A stretch of DNA of 64,000 bases, taken from the NCBI GenBank assembly GCA_934254915.1, contig CAKQMH010000001.1, forward strand, positions 186,001 through 250,000, given 5' to 3'. The notes under the pieces were generated by a model. It was not told the DNA's origin. It worked only from the letters and a program-made list of their open reading frames with translations, and ran no database searches. This document shows, piece after piece, positions 7,631-15,787 of the stretch. Within the stretch, counting starts at the first letter, position 1, and the number at the start of each line of letters is the position of its first letter. The position numbers and the translations under genes were made by a program. The stretch is from an uncultured Alphaproteobacteria bacterium (GTDB taxonomy: Bacteria; Pseudomonadota; Alphaproteobacteria; RF32; CAG-239).

Positions 7631-7912
7631 ATGAGCGCATCTATAATTCTCAACTTTGGCGCCTTATTGTTGGTTGTCGCCGTCATTGCCATTGCTAACT
7701 TTGTTTACCGCAACAATGATTCCGAACACCGACTTATTGCCATCGCTGATTTGACCTTTGCCATTATCTTGGCCATCAGCTTCGGCGTTTTGCTTTGCGC
7801 TTTTTCTAATTCGCCCAGTACTCCTACTTTGGTCAAAAACTTTTATTTTCTCGTTACTGCCAATTTTTATGCCGCGGTTTTCAGCGTGTTCAGCCGTATT
7901 TATAAAGCGTAA
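7631..7912 (+). CDS. Small membrane protein, three predicted helices
   Basis: Not recognised. The product has 93 residues and a strong AAGGAG site 8 bases before the ATG. Three hydrophobic segments (about 5-25, 39-60 and 70-88) are joined by a charged loop ('RNNDSEHR'), so it should sit in the inner membrane. Its closest visible promoter candidate is TTGACT (7573) with a poor -10 box. It lies between the metallopeptidase and a MATE exporter, but gaps of about 80 bases on each side argue against a tight operon. No function can be assigned. Confidence 0.65.
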   Translation: MSASIILNFGALLLVVAVIAIANFVYRNNDSEHRLIAIADLTFAIILAISFGVLLCAFSNSPSTPTLVKNFYFLVTANFYAAVFSVFSRIYKA

Positions 7913-7931
7913 ATTTTAGTTATATATCTGC

Positions 7932-7960
7932 TTTACATTTTTAAAATAAAGAATTAAATT
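7932..7960 (+). promoter_or_regulatory. Promoter for the MATE exporter
   Basis: TTTACA (7932-7937), 17-base spacer, TAAATT (7955-7960), 33 bases before the start codon. Confidence 0.55.
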
Positions 7961-7992
7961 ATGCCGGTTTGAAAATAACTTGAGGTGACTTT

Positions 7993-9342
7993 ATGGTTCA
8001 GGATATGACGACCGGATCGCCGCTCCGGCTGATATTAAAATTTGCTTTTCCACTGCTTTTGGGTAATATTTTACAAAACATTTATCAGATTTCCGACATC
8101 ATGATTGTCGGACGTTTGATTAATATTCAGGCTCTGGCTGCGGTTGGCGCTTCTGCCCCGATATATTTTGTAATCCTGCTCATAACCTTAGGTTTCACCG
8201 GCGGACTGACCATTGTCACGGCGCAACAGTTCGGTGCCAAATGCGAATGCGGGGTACGTCGTTCCGTCACCCACAGCATTATTGCCAGCACGATTTTAAG
8301 CGGTATCTGCACATTTTCCATGCTGTTGTTCCTGCACCCGATTATGCGCTTGATGAATGTTCCTGAAGAGATTATGCATGATTCTTACAACTTTATCTTC
8401 ATTTTGACTTGCGGGCTGATTTTGCTGGTCGGCTACAATCTGCTTTCGGGTTTTATTCGCGCACTTGGCGACAGCAAGACCCCACTCTATTTTTTGTTTT
8501 TTTCTACTTTTCTGAATATTGTCCTCAACCTTATCTTCATTTATTACGGCAAAATGGGCATTATCGGCTCAGCGATGGGAACAATCATTGCCATTGGCTT
8601 TTCGACCATAATGTGTGCTTGGTATATCAGCCGCAAATACCCGATTTTGCGCCTTCATCGCGAAGATTGGCGCTTTGATTGGGCCTTTATGCTTCATCAT
8701 TTGCAAGTAGCTGTCCCGATGGCCATCCAATTTTCCATTATTGCATTCGGGCTGCTGATTATTCAAAGTATCTGCAATTCTTTCGGTGCGGATACCATTG
8801 CCGCCTTTACCGCCGCTCTTCGTTTGGAACAATTGGCAACGCAGCCTATGGTCGCTCTGGGATTGGCAATTGCGACTTATGCGGCCCAAAATTTTGGTGC
8901 TTGCAAAATCGGACGTATCCGCCATGGTGTCTTAAGCAGTTCTCTCATTTCCTTAGGTTTTAGCGTGATTATTGCTTTGGCTATGCGCTACGGCGGCGAA
9001 AATATCATCGGACTGTTTATCAATGAAGACAATGATAATATCGTAACCATTGCCCGCAATTACTTAAATATCAGCACGCTGTTTTACTTTTTCTTAGGTC
9101 AGATTTTCATTTTCCGTAACGCCCTGCAAGGTATGGGACATTCCGATATTCCGTTGATAGCCAGTATTGTCGAACTGGCAATGCGTTCCTTTGCAGCCTT
9201 TTACTTAGCTAAAAGTATGGGGTATCTTGGCATTTGCTACGCCAGCCCGATTGCCTGGATTGGCGCGGCTTTGGTTGTCAGTACCGGTTATTTCCTGACT
9301 ATCCGCCGTATTTACCGCGATGGCAGGATCATGCGCCGTTAA
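7993..9342 (+). CDS. MATE-family multidrug/sodium or proton antiporter
   Basis: A 449-residue inner-membrane protein with about twelve hydrophobic segments arranged as two similar halves. The opening 'MTTGSPLRLILKFAFPLLLGNILQNIYQISDIMIVGR' region, 'GFTGGLTIVTAQQFGA' and the second-half 'LGLAIATYAAQNFGA' are typical MatE signatures. Length is normal. MATE proteins expel cationic drugs and metabolites against an ion gradient; the branch resembles the NorM/DinF-like group found in gut bacteria. A GAGGTG site precedes the ATG, and a promoter candidate lies at 7932-7960. It converges on the phospholipid-transport operon with only three bases between stop codons. The substrate cannot be inferred. 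Confidence 0.92.
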   Translation: MVQDMTTGSPLRLILKFAFPLLLGNILQNIYQISDIMIVGRLINIQALAAVGASAPIYFVILLITLGFTGGLTIVTAQQFGAKCECGVRRSVTHSIIASTILSGICTFSMLLFLHPIMRLMNVPEEIMHDSYNFIFILTCGLILLVGYNLLSGFIRALGDSKTPLYFLFFSTFLNIVLNLIFIYYGKMGIIGSAMGTIIAIGFSTIMCAWYISRKYPILRLHREDWRFDWAFMLHHLQVAVPMAIQFSIIAFGLLIIQSICNSFGADTIAAFTAALRLEQLATQPMVALGLAIATYAAQNFGACKIGRIRHGVLSSSLISLGFSVIIALAMRYGGENIIGLFINEDNDNIVTIARNYLNISTLFYFFLGQIFIFRNALQGMGHSDIPLIASIVELAMRSFAAFYLAKSMGYLGICYASPIAWIGAALVVSTGYFLTIRRIYRDGRIMRR

Positions 9343-9345
9343 GCC

Positions 9346-9906
9346 TTATTTTTTCAAGCTCGCCGCAATTTCTTCCGCCCAAGCGGCCACCAAGCGGCTT
9401 TGCGCCTCCACCAGACTGATATAATCGCTGCCGGCCGGCTGCGTCAAACGGGTGCGCTTTTTCATAACAATTGTTCCGTCAGCCTTAACAACCTGCCACC
9501 AAACGTCTAACACCGCATCACCGTCCCAACTGCCGTCAAACTGGTTAACTTCCGCCTTAATCAAATACTTAAACTCTTCCCGACTGTCGGTTTTGACTTT
9601 GACCAAAGACTTAGGCAGCGCGGACGCCAAATCATCAGCTAAAACCCGCTGCATAATCGCGGACAAAGATTCACTCCAGCGGTTAAATTCTGAGGCTTTA
9701 AGCTCCAGCGCATTATGCGAGGTTGTCACAATCTGCGGCTTATCCAAATAATTCGGCAATTCAATATCGCCGATACCGATAGTTGTTTTCAATTCGGCCA
9801 CCGCAACCGCTGCTTCGGGGCGAAGGGAATAAAATTTGGCATTTTGCGACGTTCCGACACAAGCTGCGGTCAGCAATCCGACTAAAACTAAAATTGTTTT
9901 TTTCAT
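9346..9906 (-). CDS. PqiC-like lipoprotein component of a lipid ABC transporter
   Basis: A 186-residue lipoprotein: signal peptide with lipobox 'LTAAC' (Cys16), then a compact domain of the DUF330/ABC-transport auxiliary type ('FYSLRPEA...IGIGDIELPNYLDKPQIV'), shared with PqiC/YmbA. Such proteins sit at the outer membrane and work with MCE-domain proteins. It is the last gene of the mlaE-mlaF-mlaD operon, with its ATG overlapping the end of the MCE gene by one base. The call is based on the 'LPxYLDRPQIV'-like motif, the lipobox and the context. A strict MlaC equivalent (soluble periplasmic carrier) is not present in this operon. Confidence 0.85.
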   Translation of the reverse strand: MKKTILVLVGLLTAACVGTSQNAKFYSLRPEAAVAVAELKTTIGIGDIELPNYLDKPQIVTTSHNALELKASEFNRWSESLSAIMQRVLADDLASALPKSLVKVKTDSREEFKYLIKAEVNQFDGSWDGDAVLDVWWQVVKADGTIVMKKRTRLTQPAGSDYISLVEAQSRLVAAWAEEIAASLKK

Positions 9907-10694
9907 TACTCTCCTCCCTTTTTACCTTTCAGCAATGATTCCGGATGCCGCTCGACATAATCGGCAAAATTACGCACGGCTTTTGCCGCCTCGTTAATAC
10001 TCTGCATAGCTCGATTAAAATTGTTCAAAGCCTCAGTCGAAACTGCCGTATTATTAACCACCACTTTGTCAATGTCTTTCAGAGTTTTGGTTATTTGCGG
10101 CATAACCACCGGAATTTGCCGGCTCATCTCGTCCATCATCAGGTTGAATTTTTCGATTCCGTCCCGCACCGGCAGACTTTGCATACCCTTGGAAATCTCG
10201 CCCAATGGGGATAGCGTGGTCGGAACTTCAAAATATTTTTCTTTACCTGCTTCCTGTTTCAGTACAATCGGCGCATTGGGCAACATTTCAAACTCAATCA
10301 TCAACTGTCCGGTCAAGTAGCTTTGCGAAGTCAACCGTGCGCGCAGCCCTTTTTTAATCAGTTCATTCAACAATTCGCGTTTAGCGCCGAACGAGCTGTT
10401 GGCAAAAGACTCCTGACGTGGATTCATGCGAGCATAAACCGGTATGCTGAAATCCAAATTCTGCGGATTTGCAATCAAGTCAATCTTTACCACTTTGCCG
10501 ACTTCCACCCCTTTAAATACGACCGGCGAACCGACATTCAACCCGTTAATTGATTCCTCAAAATACATTACCACCAAATTTTTATTGTCGCTGCTGAATT
10601 TGCTTTGCAAAAACAGCGCTAAGATAATCAAAAACACGGCTAACCCGCTGATTATAAAAACTCCGACTAATCTGGTATTGGGTTGTTTGGCCAT
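9906..10694 (-). CDS. mlaD: MCE-domain substrate-binding protein of the Mla phospholipid transporter
   Basis: A 262-residue protein with one N-terminal membrane helix (residues about 9-28) and an MCE domain ('MYFEESINGLNVGSPVVFKGVEVGKV', residues about 42-68, the classic signature), followed by a helical tail. It anchors in the inner membrane and forms a ring that receives lipid for retrograde (or anterograde) movement between membranes. It lies between the ATPase gene, one base away, and the PqiC-like gene, overlapping by one base, so all are one transcription unit. It is longer than E. coli MlaD (183 residues) and so nearer the alphaproteobacterial type with an extended C-terminal helix. 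Confidence 0.9.
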   Translation of the reverse strand: MAKQPNTRLVGVFIISGLAVFLIILALFLQSKFSSDNKNLVVMYFEESINGLNVGSPVVFKGVEVGKVVKIDLIANPQNLDFSIPVYARMNPRQESFANSSFGAKRELLNELIKKGLRARLTSQSYLTGQLMIEFEMLPNAPIVLKQEAGKEKYFEVPTTLSPLGEISKGMQSLPVRDGIEKFNLMMDEMSRQIPVVMPQITKTLKDIDKVVVNNTAVSTEALNNFNRAMQSINEAAKAVRNFADYVERHPESLLKGKKGGE

Positions 10695-10695
10695 T

Positions 10696-11448
10696 TTATT
10701 TTTCCCCTCTGGTTAAAAATTCCAACACTTTGGCACTTGGCGGATTTTGCAGCATCTGTTTGGGATTGCCGTATCCGCCGATAGTTTTGGTTTCGGCATC
10801 CAAAAAAATCGCATTACTGCCGATTGCAAAAATAGAGCTGAGTTCATGGGTTACCACCACAAACGTTGTCCCCAGGCTGCGGTTTATATCCAAAATCAAA
10901 TCATCTAACAGCTTGGAACTGACCGGATCAAGCCCCGCCGACGGTTCATCGCAATACACGATTTCCGGATCAAGCGCCAAAGCTCGCGCCAAACCGGCCC
11001 GTTTTTTCATCCCGCCGCTGATTTCTGACGGATAAAAATCATCAAACCCGCGCAGCCCCACCAAAGCCAGCTTCCACGACACCAGTTCTTTTATCAGCCG
11101 CGAGGAATAATTGGTGTACTGTTGCAGCGGCATCGCAATATTTTCCGCCAAAGTCATGGAGCTGAACAAAGCTCCGCTCTGGTACAAAATACCGCATTTT
11201 TGCATAATCTTGCTTTTTTCCTGCTCATCAGCAGCGCTGAAGTTTTTACCGTCAATGCAGATTGTGCCGCTTTGCGCCGGCATCAAGCCGGTCAAAACCC
11301 GCAGCAAACTGCTTTTTCCGCAGCCGCTGCCGCCCATGATGATAAAAATATCGCCCTGCTTAACCGCAAAGTTGATTTCTTTCATCAGCACAAAATCACC
11401 ATAACCGATGGTCAAATTTTCCGCTTTTATTTGGATTGTTTCCGTCAT
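10696..11448 (-). CDS. mlaF: ATP-binding subunit of the Mla phospholipid transporter
   Basis: A 250-residue ABC ATPase. Walker A 'GGSGCGKSSLL', the ABC signature 'ISGGMKKRAGLARAL', Walker B 'EIVYCDEPSAGLDP' and the switch His in 'VVVTHE' are all present. 'SGGMKKRAGLARALA' is characteristic of MlaF/MKL proteins. The reading frame can be extended upstream inside mlaE, but the ATG at 11448 overlaps the mlaE stop by four bases (ATGA) and starts the conserved fold, so it was chosen. It powers the MlaE permease from the cytoplasmic face. Confidence 0.93.
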   Translation of the reverse strand: MTETIQIKAENLTIGYGDFVLMKEINFAVKQGDIFIIMGGSGCGKSSLLRVLTGLMPAQSGTICIDGKNFSAADEQEKSKIMQKCGILYQSGALFSSMTLAENIAMPLQQYTNYSSRLIKELVSWKLALVGLRGFDDFYPSEISGGMKKRAGLARALALDPEIVYCDEPSAGLDPVSSKLLDDLILDINRSLGTTFVVVTHELSSIFAIGSNAIFLDAETKTIGGYGNPKQMLQNPPSAKVLEFLTRGEK

Positions 11449-12557
11449 ATTTCCATAACCTCCAAACAAAAGGTCAAAAATCCGGTTACCACAATCATCC
11501 ATACAATCGCCGAAACCACGGCTTTGGTTGTGGCCACACCGACGCTGTCGGCATTGCGTCCGCAATTAATCCCGTAATAGCAGCCGCACAACGCAATCAC
11601 AATTCCGTATACAAACCCGTGAAACGTTCCGACCAAAAAGTTGGTCATATTCAGGGCATCCAGCGTATATTTCCAATATTCCGGTGCCGGCACTCCGAGC
11701 ATCAGCACCCCGACCGTCCAGCCGCCCAACATTCCCATAGCATCTGCCAACATAGTCAAAATCGGCATGGTTATAACCAGACTTATAATCCGCGGCAAAA
11801 TCAAAAAATCCGTGGTTGAAAGTCCCATGGTTTTAAGGGCGTCGATTTCCTCATTAACCTGCATTGTGCCGATTGTCGCCGCATAAGCTGCTCCGGTGCG
11901 GCCGGCCATAATTATTCCGGCCATAATCGCGCCCATAATCCGTGTCATCCCGATAGCCACCAGACTGGCGACATAAATTTGCGCCCCGAACATTTTCAGC
12001 TGGATAGCTCCGACAAACGCCAAAATCAAACCCACCATAAAACTGACCAGCGACACGATACCGATTGCCCGATAACTGCAATCCTCCAAAGCAAACCACA
12101 AATCGACTTTGCGCATTACGGCTTTAAAACGGGCAAAGCGCGACACCGATTGTGCCGCCGTCTTCATAAATTTCAGACCGTTTACCACGCTTTTATATAA
12201 GTTTATACCCCACTCTCCGACCATCATCACCAACCGGCTGTGACGGCTTTTGCGGTGTTCCGGCTTACGGTTAACCGCCATGGCCAGCCGCAGCATTTCC
12301 CGCATATTATCGGGCAGACGGCTGTAATCAAGCTCCAATCCGCGTGATTCCGCATATTTGGCGGCTTCAAACAACACCACGGCCGCGGTTGAATCCCACT
12401 CCGACACTTCGGCTGCATCAAATATAACTCGCGCGCCCTCAAAGCGTTTAACCTCATGATACATTTTTATTTTTGCCGCATTATTATCGTAGGCTCGCGC
12501 ATCGCCGCTAAGCTTTATCCATAATTCGTTTTGTTTAACTGAAGTGTTGATTTCCAT
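11445..12557 (-). CDS. mlaE: MlaE permease with fused N-terminal STAS domain
   Basis: A 370-residue protein. Residues about 1-100 form a STAS (MlaB-like) domain ('ARVIFDAAEVSEWDSTAAVVLFEAAKYA'); residues about 120-370 form the MlaE/YrbE permease with five to six membrane helices and the family motif around 'IIMAGRTGAAYAATIGTMQVNEEIDAL'. In E. coli the STAS protein MlaB is separate; here it is fused to the permease, as in many alphaproteobacteria. It is the first gene of the operon and follows a good promoter (12587-12614). The transporter keeps phospholipid asymmetry in the outer membrane, which suggests a normal two-membrane envelope. Confidence 0.92.
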   Translation of the reverse strand: MEINTSVKQNELWIKLSGDARAYDNNAAKIKMYHEVKRFEGARVIFDAAEVSEWDSTAAVVLFEAAKYAESRGLELDYSRLPDNMREMLRLAMAVNRKPEHRKSRHSRLVMMVGEWGINLYKSVVNGLKFMKTAAQSVSRFARFKAVMRKVDLWFALEDCSYRAIGIVSLVSFMVGLILAFVGAIQLKMFGAQIYVASLVAIGMTRIMGAIMAGIIMAGRTGAAYAATIGTMQVNEEIDALKTMGLSTTDFLILPRIISLVITMPILTMLADAMGMLGGWTVGVLMLGVPAPEYWKYTLDALNMTNFLVGTFHGFVYGIVIALCGCYYGINCGRNADSVGVATTKAVVSAIVWMIVVTGFLTFCLEVMEI

Positions 12558-12586
12558 ACGCCGCTCACTTTTGTCAATAATGCTAT

Positions 12587-12614
12587 ATTATATTAAACTG
12601 ATTTTCAGTTTCAA
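12587..12614 (-). promoter_or_regulatory. Promoter of the mla operon
   Basis: On the minus strand, TTGAAA (12614-12609), 16-base spacer and a perfect TATAAT (12592-12587), 30 bases before the mlaE start codon. Confidence 0.75.
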
Positions 12615-12644
12615 GTTTTATATCAATGTATCCAGCCAATTTTA

Positions 12645-12688
12645 TTGACAGATGAGGGATTTTTTTATATCTTTTGAACAATATTCAA
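12645..12688 (+). promoter_or_regulatory. Promoter and likely self-operator of the ArsR-type regulator
   Basis: TTGACA (12645-12650), 17-base spacer and TATCTT (12668-12673). Directly after the -10 box is the inverted repeat TTGAA-N5-TTCAA (12674-12688), which would cover the transcription start. ArsR-type repressors commonly bind such sites in their own promoters. Confidence 0.6.
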
Positions 12689-12705
12689 TTCTACGAGGTC
12701 TGATT

Positions 12706-13074
12706 ATGCCTAAGCTTGAAACCAACCATTCTCTGCACAATCATCATGAAAATTGCGATCAAATTATCGCGCAGATGCCCAATGATACGGCCATGGTCAA
12801 GGCTTGCGATATTTTTCAATTACTAAGCGACCCTACCCGCCTGAAGATTTTGTGGCTGTTGGCTCACAGCGAACAATGCGTCAACAACGTGGCGCTGGCG
12901 GTAAATATGTCTGCTCCGGCGGTTTCGCACCACCTGCGGGTTTTGCGGCAGTCGGGACTGATTGTTAACCGCCGCGAAGGTAAAGAAATGTATTATAAAC
13001 TCAGTCCCGACAAAACTCCTACCCTTGTCCACCAAATTATTGACGATATTTTTGAAATGGATTGCCTGCGTTAG
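12706..13074 (+). CDS. ArsR/SmtB-family metal-sensing repressor
   Basis: A 122-residue winged-helix regulator. The N-terminal tail is rich in metal-binding residues ('NHSLHNHHENC'); 'LLSDPTRLKILWLLAHSEQCVNNVALAVNMSAPAVSHHLRVLRQSGLI' covers the helix-turn-helix, with Cys in the position of the alpha-3 metal site (ELCVCD in CadC/SmtB, here EQCVNN with one Cys). The start at 12706 was chosen over an upstream ATG because it has an ACGAGG site at the right distance. The gene faces tail-to-tail the metal ATPase gene, only three bases away. It probably releases DNA when zinc or cadmium rises, derepressing itself and the efflux operon. Confidence 0.88.
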   Translation: MPKLETNHSLHNHHENCDQIIAQMPNDTAMVKACDIFQLLSDPTRLKILWLLAHSEQCVNNVALAVNMSAPAVSHHLRVLRQSGLIVNRREGKEMYYKLSPDKTPTLVHQIIDDIFEMDCLR

Positions 13075-13077
13075 GTT

Positions 13078-14913
13078 TTATTTCTCACGATAATACAACA
13101 CCCGCAGAGCGTTCAAAATCGCCAATACCGAAACCCCGACATCGGCAAAAACTGCTTCCCACATTGTGGCCAAACCATAAGCGCCCATTCCCAAAACCGC
13201 GAACTTAACCCCTAAGGCAAAAACAATATTTTGTTTTACAATCCGCAATGTTTTACGGGCAATTTTCATCGCCACGGCCGCTTTGTACGGCTCATCGGTC
13301 ATAATTACGATATCGGCCGCTTCCACCGCCGCATCCGTCCCCAGACCGCCCATGGCTATTCCGACATCGGCACGAGCCAGCACCGGCGCATCATTTAAAC
13401 CATCGCCGACATATGCCAGTTTTCCGCTGTTAGTATTCATCAAATTTTCAACCTGTTCAACCTTTTGGTTGGGCAGCAGTTCACTGTAAACTTTGTCAAT
13501 CCCGACAGCTTCTGCAACGGCCTCCGCCGCGCTTTTTCGGTCGCCGCTGAGCATAACCGTTTGGGTAACGCCTTGTTTTTTCAGTTCGGCAATAGCCTGC
13601 GGCGCATCTTTTTTAATTTCATCGGCAATCAGAATCCACCCCGAAGCCTCACCGTCGACGGCTACATGAACCACTGTGCCGACTAATGGATTTTGCGGAA
13701 ATTTCACCCCGCACAACTGCATCAGTTTTTTATTGCCGACCGCTACTTTTCGCCCTTTTACAATCGCTTGTACACCTTTGCCGGCAATCTCTTCAAACGA
13801 GGCAATTTCTTTTTCGCTGATTTTTTTGCCCAAAGCCTGACGAATGGATTGCGACACCGGATGAACCGAAAAAGCTCCGGCATAAGCCGCCAGTTCCAAC
13901 AATTCCGCCGTCGGCAAAGTCAGACTTTTGATTTTGACCACCTTAAAACTGCCTTTAGTCAATGTTCCGGTTTTATCAAACACCACGGTTTTAACCTCAT
14001 TCAGCAGTTGCAGGTACTCGCCGCCTTTAATCAAAACACCTTGCCGCGACGCCGCCCCGATACCGCCGAAAAAGCTCAACGGCACGGAAATCACCAAGGC
14101 ACAGGGACAAGAGATAACCAAGAAAGTCAATGCCCGATAAATCCATATATTCCAACCATATCCGTTCCACAATGGCGGAATTACGGCTAGAGCGACAGCA
14201 CCCCATACTACCAGCGGCGTATAATAACGAGCAAACTTGCTGATAAACAATTCGGTTTGGGCTTTTTTGGCACTGGAATTTTCCACCAAATTAAGAATTT
14301 TGCTTACCGTTGATTCGGCCAAAACTTTGGTTATCTTAATTTCCAACACCCCGCTGATATTTACAAAACCGCTGCTGATTTCATCACCTTTGGTCACATC
14401 CCGCGGAACCGGTTCGCCGGTAATTGCCGCCGTATCCACCAATGATGATCCTTTTACAATCACCCCGTCTAACGGGATTTTTTCGCCGGCGGAAACCACA
14501 ATTATATCCCCGATTTTGACTTCTTCGGGCGCAACTTTCACAATCTCATCTTTTTGGCGCAAATTGGCATAATCCGGCCGAATATCCATCAACTCGGCCA
14601 CCGATTTACGCGATTTGGCCACTGCATGCGCCTGAAATAACTCCCCAATCTGATAAAACAGCATCACCGCCGCCGCTTCGGAATATTGTTCCAGCGCAAT
14701 CGCCCCAAAAGTCGCCACCGTCATCAAAAAGTTTTCATCAAACAATTGACGTTTGCCCAAATTACGCCACGCTTTGCGCACGATTTCCGCTCCGGATAAA
14801 ATATATGCCGCCGCCAAAAGCAATAAATGCCCTTCTTTCCACGGGCATATCATTCCCAAGCCGAATAAAATCGTTGCGATAACGATTTTGCGCGTTTGCT
14901 GTTTCAGTTTCAT
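13078..14913 (-). CDS. Heavy-metal-translocating P-type ATPase (Zn/Cd/Pb type)
   Basis: A 611-residue P1B-type ATPase. It has the transmembrane 'SCPCAL' motif (CPC near residue 267), the phosphorylation site 'FDKTGTLTKG' (Asp near 312), 'HPVSQS' (the HP site) and the hinge 'VGDGLNDAPVLARADVGIAMG'. It lacks the N-terminal HMA domain found in most homologues, which is instead supplied by the separate 71-residue gene just upstream. The CPC motif with the ZntA/CadA-like layout and the ArsR neighbour point to Zn(II)/Cd(II)/Pb(II) efflux rather than copper. It exports the ion across the inner membrane. It is second in the two-gene operon, 10 bases after the HMA gene. Confidence 0.9.
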   Translation of the reverse strand: MKLKQQTRKIVIATILFGLGMICPWKEGHLLLLAAAYILSGAEIVRKAWRNLGKRQLFDENFLMTVATFGAIALEQYSEAAAVMLFYQIGELFQAHAVAKSRKSVAELMDIRPDYANLRQKDEIVKVAPEEVKIGDIIVVSAGEKIPLDGVIVKGSSLVDTAAITGEPVPRDVTKGDEISSGFVNISGVLEIKITKVLAESTVSKILNLVENSSAKKAQTELFISKFARYYTPLVVWGAVALAVIPPLWNGYGWNIWIYRALTFLVISCPCALVISVPLSFFGGIGAASRQGVLIKGGEYLQLLNEVKTVVFDKTGTLTKGSFKVVKIKSLTLPTAELLELAAYAGAFSVHPVSQSIRQALGKKISEKEIASFEEIAGKGVQAIVKGRKVAVGNKKLMQLCGVKFPQNPLVGTVVHVAVDGEASGWILIADEIKKDAPQAIAELKKQGVTQTVMLSGDRKSAAEAVAEAVGIDKVYSELLPNQKVEQVENLMNTNSGKLAYVGDGLNDAPVLARADVGIAMGGLGTDAAVEAADIVIMTDEPYKAAVAMKIARKTLRIVKQNIVFALGVKFAVLGMGAYGLATMWEAVFADVGVSVLAILNALRVLYYREK

Positions 14914-14923
14914 AGCTGTACCT

Positions 14924-15139
14924 TTATTTGATTAATTCAACATCTTCCATTTTTTTCATTACGGCTTCAACTTCCGCCAAAACCTTAGCAAATTCCTCAT
15001 CTGAGGCTTCTAGATCAAGTCGTTCCTGAAAAAATGAAATACCGGCACTGATAACACCGTCAATCTTTTTGATTGCCTCTTCCATTTTGGCGGCACAATT
15101 GGCACAGTCAAGTCCTTCAATTTTATACGATTTTTTCAT
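14924..15139 (-). CDS. Stand-alone HMA metal-binding protein (metallochaperone)
   Basis: A 71-residue single-domain protein. 'IEGLDCANCAAKMEEAIKKI' carries the G-L-D-C-x-x-C metal site of ZntA-type HMA domains, and the acidic tail supports the fold. The ATG at 15139 has a GGGAGA site 8 bases upstream; an upstream extension of the frame lacks one. It is the first gene of the operon with the P-type ATPase, which has no HMA domain of its own, so it probably acts as a detached metal-binding module or chaperone. The Asp before the CxxC is associated with Zn/Cd/Pb rather than Cu(I) binding in this family. Confidence 0.88.
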   Translation of the reverse strand: MKKSYKIEGLDCANCAAKMEEAIKKIDGVISAGISFFQERLDLEASDEEFAKVLAEVEAVMKKMEDVELIK

Positions 15140-15172
15140 TTTTAAATCTCCCGTTATCCATTTCATAAAAAT

Positions 15173-15217
15173 AATATAACACACTTTTAAAAACAATTCA
15201 ACGATTATTTAATCGTT
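15173..15217 (-). promoter_or_regulatory. Promoter and operator of the metal-efflux operon
   Basis: On the minus strand, TTGAAT (15201-15196), 17-base spacer and TATATT (15178-15173) lie about 34 bases before the HMA start codon. A perfect 8-bp inverted repeat with a 2-base gap (AACGATTA-tt-TAATCGTT, 15200-15217) touches the -35 box, fitting a repressor operator. Its sequence differs from the TTGAA-N5-TTCAA at the arsR-type promoter, so binding by the same regulator is unproven. Confidence 0.65.
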
Positions 15218-15301
15218 TAATATTACATTGTGGAAAATTTTTCATAAAAACATTTGCTTTTTAATTTAGATTGATATATACAATTCACAGATTTTGACGA
15301 T

Positions 15302-15375
15302 TGCTTCATCGTCTAATGGTAGGACAGCGGACTCTGACTCCGTTAATCTTGGTTCGAATCCAGGTGAAGCAGCCA
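15302..15375 (+). tRNA. tRNA-Gln (CTG anticodon)
   Basis: A 74-base tRNA with encoded CCA. The acceptor TGCTTCA pairs with TGAAGCA, including the U1-A72 pair expected for Gln. The anticodon arm GCGGA-CTCTGAC-TCCGT puts CTG at positions 34-36, and the T arm carries GGTTCGAATCC. A terminator follows at 15377-15410. Confidence 0.95.
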
Positions 15376-15376
15376 T

Positions 15377-15410
15377 AAAAAAAGAACACCCTATGTGGTG
15401 TTCTTTTTTT
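15377..15410 (+). terminator. Terminator after tRNA-Gln
   Basis: AAAAAAAGAACACC (15377-15390) pairs perfectly with GGTGTTCTTTTTTT (15397-15410), loop CTATGT. Confidence 0.93.
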
Positions 15411-15549
15411 ATGTTTGATTTACCGGATGCGAACCTTGGTTCGGAGCGGGTAGTTGGTGAAAACAAACATTGAGCCTTAGTTGCCAAACTTGGCGAAATG
15501 TGCCGTTTGAACCTTACGACGCGAGGAGGACCCGCTTGCGGGAGTACCC

Positions 15550-15776
15550 AATCCAGGTGAAGCAGCCAGTAAAAAAAACACCCCAACGGGTGTTTTTTTT
15601 ACTGGCTGAATAGAACTCGTTAAATTGCAAGTGCCGCGACAGCAAACGCGCAATTCTTACCAGTTCTTTGACCGAAGCGTAGTTAGTTTTGCGCTCAACG
15701 CAAAACTTATCGAAGCAAGAGCCATAAAAAACAAAAAACACCCCAACGGGTGTTTTTTTATTGGCTGAATAGAACT
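15550..15776 (+). repeat. tRNA-Gln 3'-tail copies each followed by a terminator
   Basis: The last 19 bases of tRNA-Gln, through CCA (15357-15375), recur exactly at 15550-15568 and are again followed by a hairpin terminator (AACACCC/GGGTGTT with long T run, to 15600). A third, decayed tail (GAAGCAAGAGCCA, 15712-15724) is followed by the same terminator sequence (15733-15759). The 'tggctgaatagaact' after each terminator is shared too. The stretch 15411-15549 between tRNA-Gln's terminator and the second tail holds no convincing gene. It looks like a tandem array of tRNA-tail plus terminator units in different stages of decay. Confidence 0.8.
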
Positions 15777-15787
15777 TGAGCGCAAAC

